From NCBI GenBank assembly GCA_019752795.1, contig JAIELS010000124.1, positions 1 to 33,776 of the forward strand: DNA of 33,776 bases. Reading direction: 5' to 3'. The position numbers and the translations under genes are program-made. How positions within the stretch are numbered: the stretch's first letter is position 1; each line of letters begins with the position of its first letter. Of this stretch, positions 24,780-32,841 are shown piece by piece. Under the pieces are notes generated by a model. That model had not been told where the DNA came from. It did no database searches and worked only from the letters and a program-made list of their open reading frames with translations. This DNA is from Sphingobacteriaceae bacterium. GTDB lineage: Bacteria; Bacteroidota; Bacteroidia; Sphingobacteriales; Sphingobacteriaceae.

Positions 24780-25379
24780 TTAATGTTTCAACTTAGCTTT
24801 AAATAATTTTTCTAGTTTTTCCATTTTTGGTAAAATTACTAAGCGACAATAAGGTTGCTCTCCATTTTTAATAAAATAATCTTGATGGTAGTTTTCTGCT
24901 ACATAGAAAGTTGACGCTTTATCGATTGCAGTTACAATAGGGTTATCAAAAGCTTTAGTTTTGTTTAATTCTTCTTTATACTTAGTGGCGATTTGCTTTT
25001 GTTCTTCAGAATGATAAAAAATAACTGATCTGTATTGTGTGCCTACATCAGCGCCTTGTCTATTTAATGTGGTAGGATCATGGCTTTTCCAAAAAATTTC
25101 TAAAAGCTCTTCAAAACTAATTTTTGCAGGATCGAAACTAATTTCTAAAACTTCCGCATGATTAGTTTCTCCAGTGCAAACATCTTCGTAAGTTGGATTC
25201 GGGATATCGCCACCTTCGTAGCCAGATGTTACACTAACAACGCCATTTATACGCTGAAATATTGCCTCTGTACACCAGAAACAACCCATGCCGAAAGTAG
25301 CTTTTTGTAATTTTTGTTTTTGCGCATTAGCCTCATTCATGGTTAGTAAGATTAAAAATAGGAATACTATTCTTTTCAT
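24780..25379 (-). CDS. msrA: Exported peptide-methionine (S)-S-oxide reductase
   Basis: MsrA reduces methionine-S-sulfoxide in oxidised proteins. The catalytic motif GCFWCTE places the nucleophile at C33, with a second cysteine at C36; a C-terminal cysteine (QPYCRLVI) is a candidate resolving residue. Other family stretches are SVTSGYEGGDIPNPTYEDVCTG, HAEVLEISFDP and HDPTTLNRQGADVGTQYRS. The first 19 residues form a signal peptide (MKRIVFLFLILLTMNEANA), so this copy repairs periplasmic or outer-membrane proteins. It would need a periplasmic reductant such as a thioredoxin-like protein, not seen here. It is a single gene, divergent from the oxygenase gene. Confidence 0.97.
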   Translation of the reverse strand: MKRIVFLFLILLTMNEANAQKQKLQKATFGMGCFWCTEAIFQRINGVVSVTSGYEGGDIPNPTYEDVCTGETNHAEVLEISFDPAKISFEELLEIFWKSHDPTTLNRQGADVGTQYRSVIFYHSEEQKQIATKYKEELNKTKAFDNPIVTAIDKASTFYVAENYHQDYFIKNGEQPYCRLVILPKMEKLEKLFKAKLKH

Positions 25380-25487
25380 TGCTCTGTGTTTTAATTTAGT
25401 AATTAACGTAAATCAAGATAGGATAGTTTTTTGATATATAAACTGCTCTAAATTATGATATTGATATGAAATTAAATCAAACTGCTT

Positions 25488-25560
25488 TTGTTAACAACTT
25501 AAAAAGCTGTTTTATAGCTCGTTAATTAACAAAAATAATACAGATTGTTAATTATTAACA
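25488..25560. promoter_or_regulatory. Cluster of GTTAA-type palindromes between msrA and oxygenase gene
   Basis: Three palindromes with a shared GTTAA core lie in 73 bp of the divergent intergenic region: TTGTTAACAA (25488-25497), GTTAATTAAC (25521-25530) and TGTTAATTATTAACA (25546-25560). They end about 40 nt before the oxygenase start codon. They could be operator sites, but the region is AT-rich and chance occurrence is possible. Confidence 0.35.
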
Positions 25561-25600
25561 TATCTTTTCTAAATTTAACTATTCATTAAAAATAATAGAT

Positions 25601-26563
25601 ATGTCTACACCTTATATTCCATGCCTAGACTTAGGTAGTTACGTTAATGGCAATGAAGAGCAACGCAAAAAGTTTTCAGATGATTTGGGAAGAGCTTTTA
25701 ACGAATCTGGTTTCGTAACCATTACCAATCATGGTATCAGTCAAGATTTAATTGACAAGTTATATGTAAATATTAAAGCAGCTTTTGCTTTACCAGTAGA
25801 AACTAAGCGTAAATATGAGAAACCAGAATTAGCTGGACAGCGTGGTTATACCAGTGCAGGTAAAGAAACTGCAAAAGGTGCTAAAACGGCTGATTTAAAA
25901 GAATTTTGGCAAATTGGTAATGAAGTAACCGATGGCGATCCAATTAAAAATGAATATCCTGATAACGAAGTTTTAGAAGAAATCCCACAATTTAATAACG
26001 TTACAAGAGAAATTTATCAAAAATTAGAAGAAAACGGGAAGCATCTTTTGCGTGCTATTGCTACCTATTTACAATTACCAATTGATTATTTCGACAAACA
26101 TGTGCACAATGGAAATTCAATTTTAAGAGGGATACATTATTTTCCGATTGAAAATCCTGATGAATTACCTGCAGATGCAGTGAGGGCAGGAGCGCACGAG
26201 GATATTAATCTCATTACTTTGTTAATTGGTGCAAGTGCTGATGGATTAGAGGTATTAACAGCAAGTAAAGAATGGTTGGCCATTAAAGCTGCACATAGTG
26301 ATATTGTAGTAAATGTTGGCGATATGTTGCAAAGATTAACCAATAATAAACTAAAATCTACTACACATAGAGTGGTAAATCCACCTCGCGAATTGATGAG
26401 AACATCCCGTTTCTCGGTGCCATTTTTCTTACATCCGCGTAGCGATATGGATTTAACCAGTTTGCCATCAACAATTGACGCCGAACACCCTAAAGCTTAT
26501 AGCAATATGACTGCCGGAGAATATTTAGATGAACGTTTAAGAGAAATAGGATTGAAGAAATAA
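25601..26563 (+). CDS. 2-oxoglutarate/Fe(II)-dependent oxygenase, isopenicillin-N-synthase-like
   Basis: Cytoplasmic non-haem iron oxygenase, 320 aa. The N-terminal DIOX_N-type domain (~5-120; ALGFVTITNHGI-like sequence, here SGFVTITNHGISQDLID) is followed by the double-stranded beta-helix core. The iron ligands are H199 and D201 (AHEDINLITLL) and H256 (STTHRVVNP); R270 and S272 (RTSRFSVPFF) bind the 2-oxoglutarate carboxylate. The RxS motif indicates a 2-oxoglutarate-using oxygenase rather than ACC oxidase or IPNS itself. The substrate is unknown, and the gene has no biosynthetic neighbours. It is bounded by the GTTAA-rich region upstream and a terminator downstream. Confidence 0.88.
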   Translation: MSTPYIPCLDLGSYVNGNEEQRKKFSDDLGRAFNESGFVTITNHGISQDLIDKLYVNIKAAFALPVETKRKYEKPELAGQRGYTSAGKETAKGAKTADLKEFWQIGNEVTDGDPIKNEYPDNEVLEEIPQFNNVTREIYQKLEENGKHLLRAIATYLQLPIDYFDKHVHNGNSILRGIHYFPIENPDELPADAVRAGAHEDINLITLLIGASADGLEVLTASKEWLAIKAAHSDIVVNVGDMLQRLTNNKLKSTTHRVVNPPRELMRTSRFSVPFFLHPRSDMDLTSLPSTIDAEHPKAYSNMTAGEYLDERLREIGLKK

Positions 26564-26589
26564 TTTAAATTTATTTAAACAATTAAATT

Positions 26590-26618
26590 AAAGCGCTAAA
26601 TATTTTGGCGCTTTTTTT
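26590..26618. terminator. Terminator after the oxygenase gene
   Basis: AAAGCGCTAAA (26590-26600) pairs with TTTGGCGCTTT (right arm from 26604) around a TAT loop, with one G-T wobble, followed by a T-run. Confidence 0.88.
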
Positions 26619-26661
26619 AAGTCAATATTATGTACATAAGTGAGTTAAAATTTAGATCTAA

Positions 26662-27264
26662 ATGAAATGTAAACTAATCACACTGTTGCTTATTTTAATA
26701 AGCTCACAATTATATAGTCAAAATAAAATAGCTACTATAAATGGTTTAGTACACAATAAAACATTTACCTATGCCTATTTATACGATTTTGACAATAAGG
26801 AAACTAAGGTATGCCAAATTGTTGCTGACAAGTTTAAATTTGAGCTGGAGATTGAAAAGGAATTAAAAATATATAAGTTATTTCTCGGTTCTGAAAGTTC
26901 GATTTTACCTGAAAACCAAATTGAACATCGAATTCAGGACCGTTCTGGAACAAGGATGATCGCTTTAGAAAATATGAACATTGATATTACCGATGGAGTA
27001 ATGAGTGCTATAATTGAAGGTGGCGAGTTAAACAAATCGTTAGATGAAATGAATATCACTATAAAAAATTTTGATTATGATAGTTATTTTGAAAAATTTC
27101 CAGATTCTCCAGTATCTATTTTATTTCTGAAAGCATTAGTTAGAATAAGCAAGGCTCCTATTCTTGATTCACCAATAAATGTGCAATCTTTTTACACAAA
27201 GCTTTCTGATCGGCTAAAAAATTCTGAAGACGGAAAAATACTTTACGCAAGCATTTTTAAATAG
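26662..27264 (+). CDS. Exported DUF4369-like protein lacking a thioredoxin domain
   Basis: A 200-aa exported protein; the signal peptide is MKCKLITLLLILISSQLYS before QNK. The body resembles the DUF4369 domain that precedes thioredoxin domains in many Bacteroidota TlpA/ResA-like proteins: a beta-rich start (KIATINGLVHNKTFTYAYLYDF), a cargo-like central strand region, and a FDYDSYFEKFPDSPVSILFLKAL segment where such proteins read like NPDSPVS. No CxxC thioredoxin motif follows; the protein simply ends. It may be an orphan domain or a truncated TlpA-like gene. Terminators stand on both sides, so it is transcribed alone. Function unknown. Confidence 0.6.
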   Translation: MKCKLITLLLILISSQLYSQNKIATINGLVHNKTFTYAYLYDFDNKETKVCQIVADKFKFELEIEKELKIYKLFLGSESSILPENQIEHRIQDRSGTRMIALENMNIDITDGVMSAIIEGGELNKSLDEMNITIKNFDYDSYFEKFPDSPVSILFLKALVRISKAPILDSPINVQSFYTKLSDRLKNSEDGKILYASIFK

Positions 27265-27274
27265 CAGAGTAGTG

Positions 27275-27296
27275 ATTTGGCTATTAATAGCCAAAT
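27275..27296. repeat. Perfect 22-bp palindrome
   Basis: ATTTGGCTATT followed directly by its exact reverse complement AATAGCCAAAT. It begins 10 nt after the DUF4369-like stop codon and abuts the long terminator hairpin with no gap. There is no T-run, so it may be a stability element or a protein-binding site. Confidence 0.7.
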
Positions 27297-27346
27297 ATTA
27301 TATACAACAAAAGCGCTAATCATTTAGCGCTTTTGTTGTATATAAT
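27297..27346. terminator. Bidirectional terminator with 23-bp perfect arms
   Basis: The arms at 27297-27319 and 27324-27346 are exact reverse complements around the loop TCAT. The core is ACAACAAAAGCGCTAA / TTAGCGCTTTTGTTGT. It separates the convergent DUF4369-like gene and the beta-lactamase-family gene, and its stem core (AAAGCGCTAA) is shared with the terminator at 26590. Confidence 0.9.
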
Positions 27347-27361
27347 CGAAAATTTATTAAC

Positions 27362-29176
27362 CTACATTCCCTTATCTATTGCCCTATTAATCGCATCTTG
27401 TATTCTTGGCCTGATATTCAATTTACCCAATTGTTCGCTAACACCTGGGTTAACACGGTTTGATAAAAAGATATAAACCAATCCTCTTGCTGGGTCTACC
27501 CAAACGCCAATTCCAGTGTAACCAGTATGACCAAAAGTTTGAGGCGACGCCAATTCAGAAGGGTATTTTTTTGTTAAGTCTGGATCCCAACGGTCGAAAC
27601 CTAAACCTCTTCTGCTCACATCAGATTGCTTTGTTGTAAACATTTCTACTGTTTCAGGTTTAAAGTATTGTTCTCCACCGTAAGTTCCTTTATTCAACAG
27701 CATTTGATAATAGGTCGCTAAATCGCTAGCATTACCAAATAAACCAGCATGCCCAGCAACACCTCCTTTTAATGCGGCACCTTGATCGTGTACATAGCCT
27801 TCTAATAAGGTTTTTCTAAATATTTGATCATCTTCTGTAGGTACAATTTGTTCTTTTGTAAAACGATTTCTTGGTAAGTATCCTGCAGTGTGCATGCCTA
27901 ATGGCGTATAGAAATTATCCAAAACATATTGCTGTTCTGGTTTTTCAGAAATATGTTCTACAATGTCTTGCATTACGTACATGCTGATATCGCTATAAAC
28001 ATACGTGCCTCTAGTTTTTATAGGTGAGTTTAACATTTTAGGCCACATGAAATCACTAAAAAAGCCTTTTTTGATGTAATAGTTATCGGCAACTTTGGTA
28101 GGGAATGTAGCGGATGAATCTCTACTGTAATCTCCTTCTTTGATATTATTGTGAAAAGGAATATAAGGAATAAAACCCGCTTGGTGCAACATTACTTCAC
28201 GAACATTAATTGCATTCATCGGAGTATTTCTTGCTCTAGGAATATAGTAACCAATATTGGTGTCTAACTTTAGTTTTCCTTGTTCAACCAACCTCATTAC
28301 TGTTGGTGTGGTAGCAGTAACCTTTGTAACCGATGCCAAATCAAATATATCCGTTACTTTATTTTTGATAATATTATCATAAGTGTGAGAACCGAAAGCT
28401 TTGTTGTAAATCACTTTTCCATCTTTTGCTACTAAAACCACAATGCCAGGAGCAGCTTTACCGTCAATTGCTTCTAAAGCGATTTTATCAATCTCTTTTA
28501 AATTTTCAGAATTTACACCAGCATCCTCTGGAACTGTATATTTTAAACGAGTTACATTTGTGCTATACCCAGAACCTACCGTATACTTGCCCGAAAATTC
28601 TTTTGATAAGGTTTTTTGAACTGCAATACCGCCAAAAACAATTTGCGGAACAACCATTGCAGCTTCCAAGCTATTTTGTGGACACCAAATAACTGGCGCA
28701 GTTAAATGATCAAAAGCATCTAAACTTTTACCATCTCCAAAAACAGCTAAAACAATCTTTTTATGTTTTGTAATGTCGTTGATAAAATTAGTAAAACGTT
28801 CATTTTTAGTCATTTGGTCAGTAATGGCAATTATTACTGTGCTGTAATATTTTAAATCGTCTGCTAAATCATTTAAAGTTGTAGAGTCTTTATATTTTTC
28901 GGCATTTAATGGGGTAATTTCTGCGTATTTATTCAATAAGCTATCAAAAGCAATTTGATGAGTGAATCCTAAATTAATTGAAGCAATTTTCTGCTCTGCC
29001 AACTTAGTAATTGGGATAAGACTTTGTTGATTATTTAAAAGAACAGTGCTATTAGCTATTGCATTAATTGTTTTTAACCTGCTTTCATTTTTTTTATGCT
29101 CTTGAGCGCAAGCACATAAAGTAAATATAAATACAAAGCAAATGGCGATAATTCCCGTTAACTTATTTTTTCTCAT
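27362..29176 (-). CDS. Beta-lactamase-family serine hydrolase with a detached GH3 C-terminal domain
   Basis: The start at 29176 (MRKNKLTG, 604 aa) is preferred over 29191 because it gives a normal lipoprotein signal (FIFTLCAC) and less overlap (14 nt) with the amidohydrolase gene. Residues ~35-210 resemble the C-terminal domain of GH3 enzymes (NSTVLLNNQQSLIPI; HKKIVLAVFGDGKSL; VVPQIVFGGIAVQKTLS). Residues ~215-600 are a class-C/S12-like beta-lactamase fold with S282-x-x-K285 (ASVTK), Y-S-D (YSDISMY) and H-T-G (GHTGYTG). Many Bacteroidota have a GH3-N/GH3-C/beta-lactamase fusion near 1000 aa; here the catalytic GH3-N domain is absent. An esterase or D-amino-acid peptidase role in cell-wall turnover is more likely than beta-lactam resistance. 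Confidence 0.85.
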   Translation of the reverse strand: MRKNKLTGIIAICFVFIFTLCACAQEHKKNESRLKTINAIANSTVLLNNQQSLIPITKLAEQKIASINLGFTHQIAFDSLLNKYAEITPLNAEKYKDSTTLNDLADDLKYYSTVIIAITDQMTKNERFTNFINDITKHKKIVLAVFGDGKSLDAFDHLTAPVIWCPQNSLEAAMVVPQIVFGGIAVQKTLSKEFSGKYTVGSGYSTNVTRLKYTVPEDAGVNSENLKEIDKIALEAIDGKAAPGIVVLVAKDGKVIYNKAFGSHTYDNIIKNKVTDIFDLASVTKVTATTPTVMRLVEQGKLKLDTNIGYYIPRARNTPMNAINVREVMLHQAGFIPYIPFHNNIKEGDYSRDSSATFPTKVADNYYIKKGFFSDFMWPKMLNSPIKTRGTYVYSDISMYVMQDIVEHISEKPEQQYVLDNFYTPLGMHTAGYLPRNRFTKEQIVPTEDDQIFRKTLLEGYVHDQGAALKGGVAGHAGLFGNASDLATYYQMLLNKGTYGGEQYFKPETVEMFTTKQSDVSRRGLGFDRWDPDLTKKYPSELASPQTFGHTGYTGIGVWVDPARGLVYIFLSNRVNPGVSEQLGKLNIRPRIQDAINRAIDKGM

Positions 29177-30794
29177 ATACTTTCTCTCCATTTAGATATG
29201 TTTTTAATACTTTATTAGTCAAAATTTGTTGAGCATTTCCCTTCATGATGTCGTTTTCCATCATCACAAAATCAGCGAATTTTCCAACTTCTAAACTTCC
29301 TTTCTCTTTTTCTTCGAAATTTGCTTTTGCAGCCCAAATTGTCATTCCTCTTAAGGCTTCCTCAGCTGTTAATGCATTCTCCATTTGAAATCCATCTTTA
29401 GGAAAATCTTTCGAATCTTTTCTAGCTGTAGCCGCAAAAAATGTGAACATTGGGTTAATTTCTTCTACCGGAAAATCGGTTCCTAATGGAATCCAACCAT
29501 TTTGATCTAGTAATTGTTTGTAAGCATAAGCTCCTTTTATTCTAGTTTCTCCTAAACGATCTTTTGCCCAATACATATCTGAAGTAGCATGCGTAGGTTG
29601 CACAGAAGGTACAACACTCGATTTGCCAAATAGTTTAAAATCTTCTGGCGCAACAATTTGCGCATGTTCAATTCTCCAACGTTTATCATTCTTTTCGCCT
29701 AAGACTGCATTGTATATTTTTAGAATGCTGCGGTTGGCAGAATCGCCTATGGCATGCGTACACATTTGAAAATTATTGGCGTAAATTTTCTTAGCAACTT
29801 CTTCGAAATGCTTAATGTCACTTAATAAAAAGCCAGATTTATCAGGCATGTCACTATATGGGTGTAATAAACAAGCACCTCTAGAACCTAAAGCACCATC
29901 GCTGTACACTTTAAAAGATCTTACATTTAACCTGTCTGTTTTAATAGCACCACGTTTAATTAAATAATCAAAGTTTTTTTCTGCATCAGACAGCATTACA
30001 TATAAACGCATTTTTAAACTATTATCTTTCTGCATTTTTTCGATAAGATCTACAGCATTAAAATCTAAACCACAGTCATCGATGGTGGTTAGTCCAACCG
30101 CAAAACAATTTTGTTGAGCATCTAATAGTATTTTTTTAGCTTGATCCTCATTAGGCGAAGGAATTTTGCTAGCGACTAAATCAACAGCATTATCAATCAA
30201 TAAGCCAGTTAATTTACCATCTTTTTCTACAATGTCGCCACCAGTTAAAGTAAATGATTTTGTAATTCCAGCTGCGTTTAAAGCACTTTGATTGGCGATA
30301 GCAGCGTGTCCATCAACTCTTGTTAGTATAACTTCTCTGTTTGGGAACAACGCATCTAATTTTTCTTTGCTAGGAAATTGTTTGTCCTCCCAATCGTTTT
30401 GGTCCCAGCCCCTGCCAGTTAACCAACCATCAGGATGCGTTTTAGCAAATTCATTTAAGCGATTGATCACTTCTTCCCAACTTTTTGTTCCTCTTAAATC
30501 TATACTTTGTAAGCTTTGTCCGTAACCATAGAAATGTGCATGAGCATCTATAAAACCAGGGTAAATGGCTTTTCCAGCAGCATCTATTTCTTCTTTTCCA
30601 CTAAATTGTTTACGGATTTCGGCACTGTTGCCGACTGCCAAAATTTTACCGTCTTTAATTGCCATTGCTTCAGCAATATCAAATTTTTCGTTTACGGTAT
30701 AAATTTTTGCATTGTAAATAATCAAATCAGCCTTTGGCATGTTACAACTACAAAACACAATTATAGCTGCAAATAAGGATAGCATTCTTTTCAT
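29163..30794 (-). CDS. YtcJ-like metal-dependent amidohydrolase, lipoprotein
   Basis: Amidohydrolase-superfamily TIM-barrel enzyme of the YtcJ type (Amidohydro_3), 543 aa. The signal ends in a lipobox-like FCSC with C17, so it is probably membrane-anchored outside the cytoplasm. Metal and catalytic residues are H85 and H87 (GFIDAHAHFYG), histidines in CTHAIGDSANRS and RIEHAQIV, and an aspartate in LGTDFPVEE. The small beta-sandwich is built from both ends (DLIIYNAKIYTVNE and KFADFVMMENDI...VLKTYLNGEKVYE). It probably hydrolyses an amide or N-acyl bond; the substrate is unknown. The downstream beta-lactamase-family gene overlaps its end by 14 nt, so the two form an operon. Confidence 0.9.
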   Translation of the reverse strand: MKRMLSLFAAIIVFCSCNMPKADLIIYNAKIYTVNEKFDIAEAMAIKDGKILAVGNSAEIRKQFSGKEEIDAAGKAIYPGFIDAHAHFYGYGQSLQSIDLRGTKSWEEVINRLNEFAKTHPDGWLTGRGWDQNDWEDKQFPSKEKLDALFPNREVILTRVDGHAAIANQSALNAAGITKSFTLTGGDIVEKDGKLTGLLIDNAVDLVASKIPSPNEDQAKKILLDAQQNCFAVGLTTIDDCGLDFNAVDLIEKMQKDNSLKMRLYVMLSDAEKNFDYLIKRGAIKTDRLNVRSFKVYSDGALGSRGACLLHPYSDMPDKSGFLLSDIKHFEEVAKKIYANNFQMCTHAIGDSANRSILKIYNAVLGEKNDKRWRIEHAQIVAPEDFKLFGKSSVVPSVQPTHATSDMYWAKDRLGETRIKGAYAYKQLLDQNGWIPLGTDFPVEEINPMFTFFAATARKDSKDFPKDGFQMENALTAEEALRGMTIWAAKANFEEKEKGSLEVGKFADFVMMENDIMKGNAQQILTNKVLKTYLNGEKVYEKK

Positions 30795-30967
30795 GGTTTA
30801 AAGATATAAATCCATTTTTAGTTTTTATGTAACAATCAAGTATTTAGATTTTCAAACTATCTCACACTGCTAAAGATAGTTTAGTCAATTTTACAATTAA
30901 ACAATCAACATTTATCGATTAAATTCTTGTATTTTCGCTAAATTAGCACCCTTACAAGAGCTTATAA

Positions 30968-32812
30968 ATGTCTGATATTATACAACTTTTACCCGATAGT
31001 GTTGCCAATCAAATTGCAGCAGGAGAGGTGGTGCAACGACCTGCATCAGCGGTAAAAGAATTACTCGAAAATGCGGTTGATGCTGGTGCAGATAGAATAC
31101 AATTAATTGTTAAAGATGCAGGCAAAGCATTGATACAAGTGATAGACAATGGTTGTGGAATGTCTATTACAGATGCTAGAATGTGTTTCGAGCGTCATGC
31201 AACTTCTAAAGTTCGCAAGGCGGAAGACTTATTTACAATCAGAACAATGGGTTTTAGAGGAGAAGCTATGGCTTCAATTGCCGCTATTGCGCAAGTAGAA
31301 ATGAAAACCAAACGTCATGAAGACGAAGTAGGTACATTGATACAAATTGAAGGTGCTTCTTTTGTAAAACAAGAGCCAATTGGCACGTCAAATGGAACAA
31401 GTATTGCCATAAAAAATCTATTTTATAATACACCTGCTCGAAGAAATTTTTTAAAAAGTAACGCTGCAGAAATGCGTCATATTATTGATGAATTTCAAAG
31501 GGTTGCTTTAGCTAAACCTCATATTGCTTTTAGCTTGAACCATGATGGAGTTGAGATTTATCGTTTGCCAGCTTCGGCATTGAAACAACGTGTGGTTCAT
31601 TTATTTGGCAATAATTACAATGAGCGTTTAATTCCAGTAGAAGAAGAAACAACGATTATTAATTTAAAAGGATTTATTGGGAAGCCAGAATTTGCTAAAA
31701 AAAGCAGGGGCGAACAGTTCTTTTTTGTAAATGATCGTTTTATTAAAGATGCTTACTTAAATCACGCAGTTACTAAGGCTTATCAAGAATTATTAGCTAA
31801 TGATAATTTTCCATTATATGTTCTTTTTATCGATATAGATCCTGCAAAGATTGATGTAAATGTCCATCCTACAAAAACAGAAATTAAGTATTTAGATGAG
31901 AGCTCTATTTATGCTATTATTCATTCGGCAGTAAAAAGATCATTGGGTAGGTTTAACATTAGTCCAACTATAGATTTTAACCAGGAAACTGGCTTTAGCA
32001 ATATGATTACGCATAAAGCACCAGAAGATATTGTACCGCCGAGTATTTCATTTAATCCAGATTTTAATCCTTTTGCACAAACTAATTCTGCTACAAAAGG
32101 GCAATCCTATTCAGGCGGTTCTGGTTCTTCAATGGCACCAAGTAAGAATTGGGGTTCTTTATACGAAATTTCTAGTCATCAACTGCCAGAGCAAGCTAGT
32201 TTAGCAATTGATACTAAGAAAGAAGATGAATTTGAACCCTTTCAAAAGCAATTTATGCAGTTGCATAATCGTTATATTGTTTCGCAAATTAAATCTGGCG
32301 TAATGATAATCGATCAGCAAGCTGCACATGAAAGGATTTTGTATGAGCGTTTTTTACTACATTTAGAAGATAGGAAAGGCGCTTCACAGCAAAGTCTTTT
32401 CCCGCAAACGGTTACTTTAAGTCCGAATGACTATGAGTTGGCAAAAAGTTTACTAGACGACATTAAAAGTTTAGGTTTTGAAGTAAGAGAGTTTGGTAAA
32501 AATACTTTAGTGATAGAAGGTATTCCAGTAGACTTAGGCAGTAAAAACATTAACGAAACTCAACTATTTGAGCATTTAATAGAAGGTTTTAAAAACTCGC
32601 AACAGGAATTAAAATTAGATAAGCGAGATGCATTGGCAAGAAGTATGGCGAAAAATAGTGCAATAAAAGCTGGTACAAAACTAGAACAACAAGAAATGAA
32701 CGCTTTAATAGAAGAATTATTTGCTTGTAAAACCCCTAACTTTGGTATCAATGGTAAGTTAGTAGTTCAAACAATAGGGCTGCAAGAAATTGCTCAAAAA
32801 TTTGAGAAATAA
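30968..32812 (+). CDS. mutL: DNA mismatch repair protein MutL
   Basis: MutL couples MutS recognition of mismatches to strand removal. Its N-terminal GHKL ATPase domain (~1-330) is intact: ELLENAVDAGA (E34, N38-type motif I region), IDNGCGM, TMGFRGEAMASIA and NGTSIAIKNLFYNTPARR, with VNDRFIKD and VNVHPTKTEIKY further on. A flexible linker (~335-420) leads to the C-terminal dimerisation domain (~425-614). There the usual nuclease motif reads DQQAAHERILYE (D449), with glutamine for the expected histidine, and the tail reads FACKTPNFGINGK where nuclease-active MutL proteins have CPHGRP. The length of 614 aa is normal. It starts 173 nt from the divergent amidohydrolase gene and is followed by the rhomboid genes. 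Confidence 0.97.
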   Translation: MSDIIQLLPDSVANQIAAGEVVQRPASAVKELLENAVDAGADRIQLIVKDAGKALIQVIDNGCGMSITDARMCFERHATSKVRKAEDLFTIRTMGFRGEAMASIAAIAQVEMKTKRHEDEVGTLIQIEGASFVKQEPIGTSNGTSIAIKNLFYNTPARRNFLKSNAAEMRHIIDEFQRVALAKPHIAFSLNHDGVEIYRLPASALKQRVVHLFGNNYNERLIPVEEETTIINLKGFIGKPEFAKKSRGEQFFFVNDRFIKDAYLNHAVTKAYQELLANDNFPLYVLFIDIDPAKIDVNVHPTKTEIKYLDESSIYAIIHSAVKRSLGRFNISPTIDFNQETGFSNMITHKAPEDIVPPSISFNPDFNPFAQTNSATKGQSYSGGSGSSMAPSKNWGSLYEISSHQLPEQASLAIDTKKEDEFEPFQKQFMQLHNRYIVSQIKSGVMIIDQQAAHERILYERFLLHLEDRKGASQQSLFPQTVTLSPNDYELAKSLLDDIKSLGFEVREFGKNTLVIEGIPVDLGSKNINETQLFEHLIEGFKNSQQELKLDKRDALARSMAKNSAIKAGTKLEQQEMNALIEELFACKTPNFGINGKLVVQTIGLQEIAQKFEK

Positions 32813-32841
32813 AATATTAAATAAGTGCATAAAACATAAAT

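Noticed and set aside
28426-28692. 88-aa plus-strand ORF opposite the beta-lactamase-family gene
   Set aside because: Leucine/glutamine-rich antisense shadow of the GH3-C and linker region.
27362-29176. Beta-lactam resistance gene
   Set aside because: YSD and HTG variants plus the GH3-C fusion fit Bacteroidota S12-type esterases/peptidases better than true class C beta-lactamases.
29177-29191. MERKY start of the beta-lactamase-family gene
   Set aside because: The next ATG gives a standard lipoprotein signal and a smaller overlap; the difference is only five residues, so this is a mild preference.
30292-30776. Two plus-strand ORFs opposite the amidohydrolase
   Set aside because: Antisense shadows; the minus-strand frame has complete amidohydrolase motifs.
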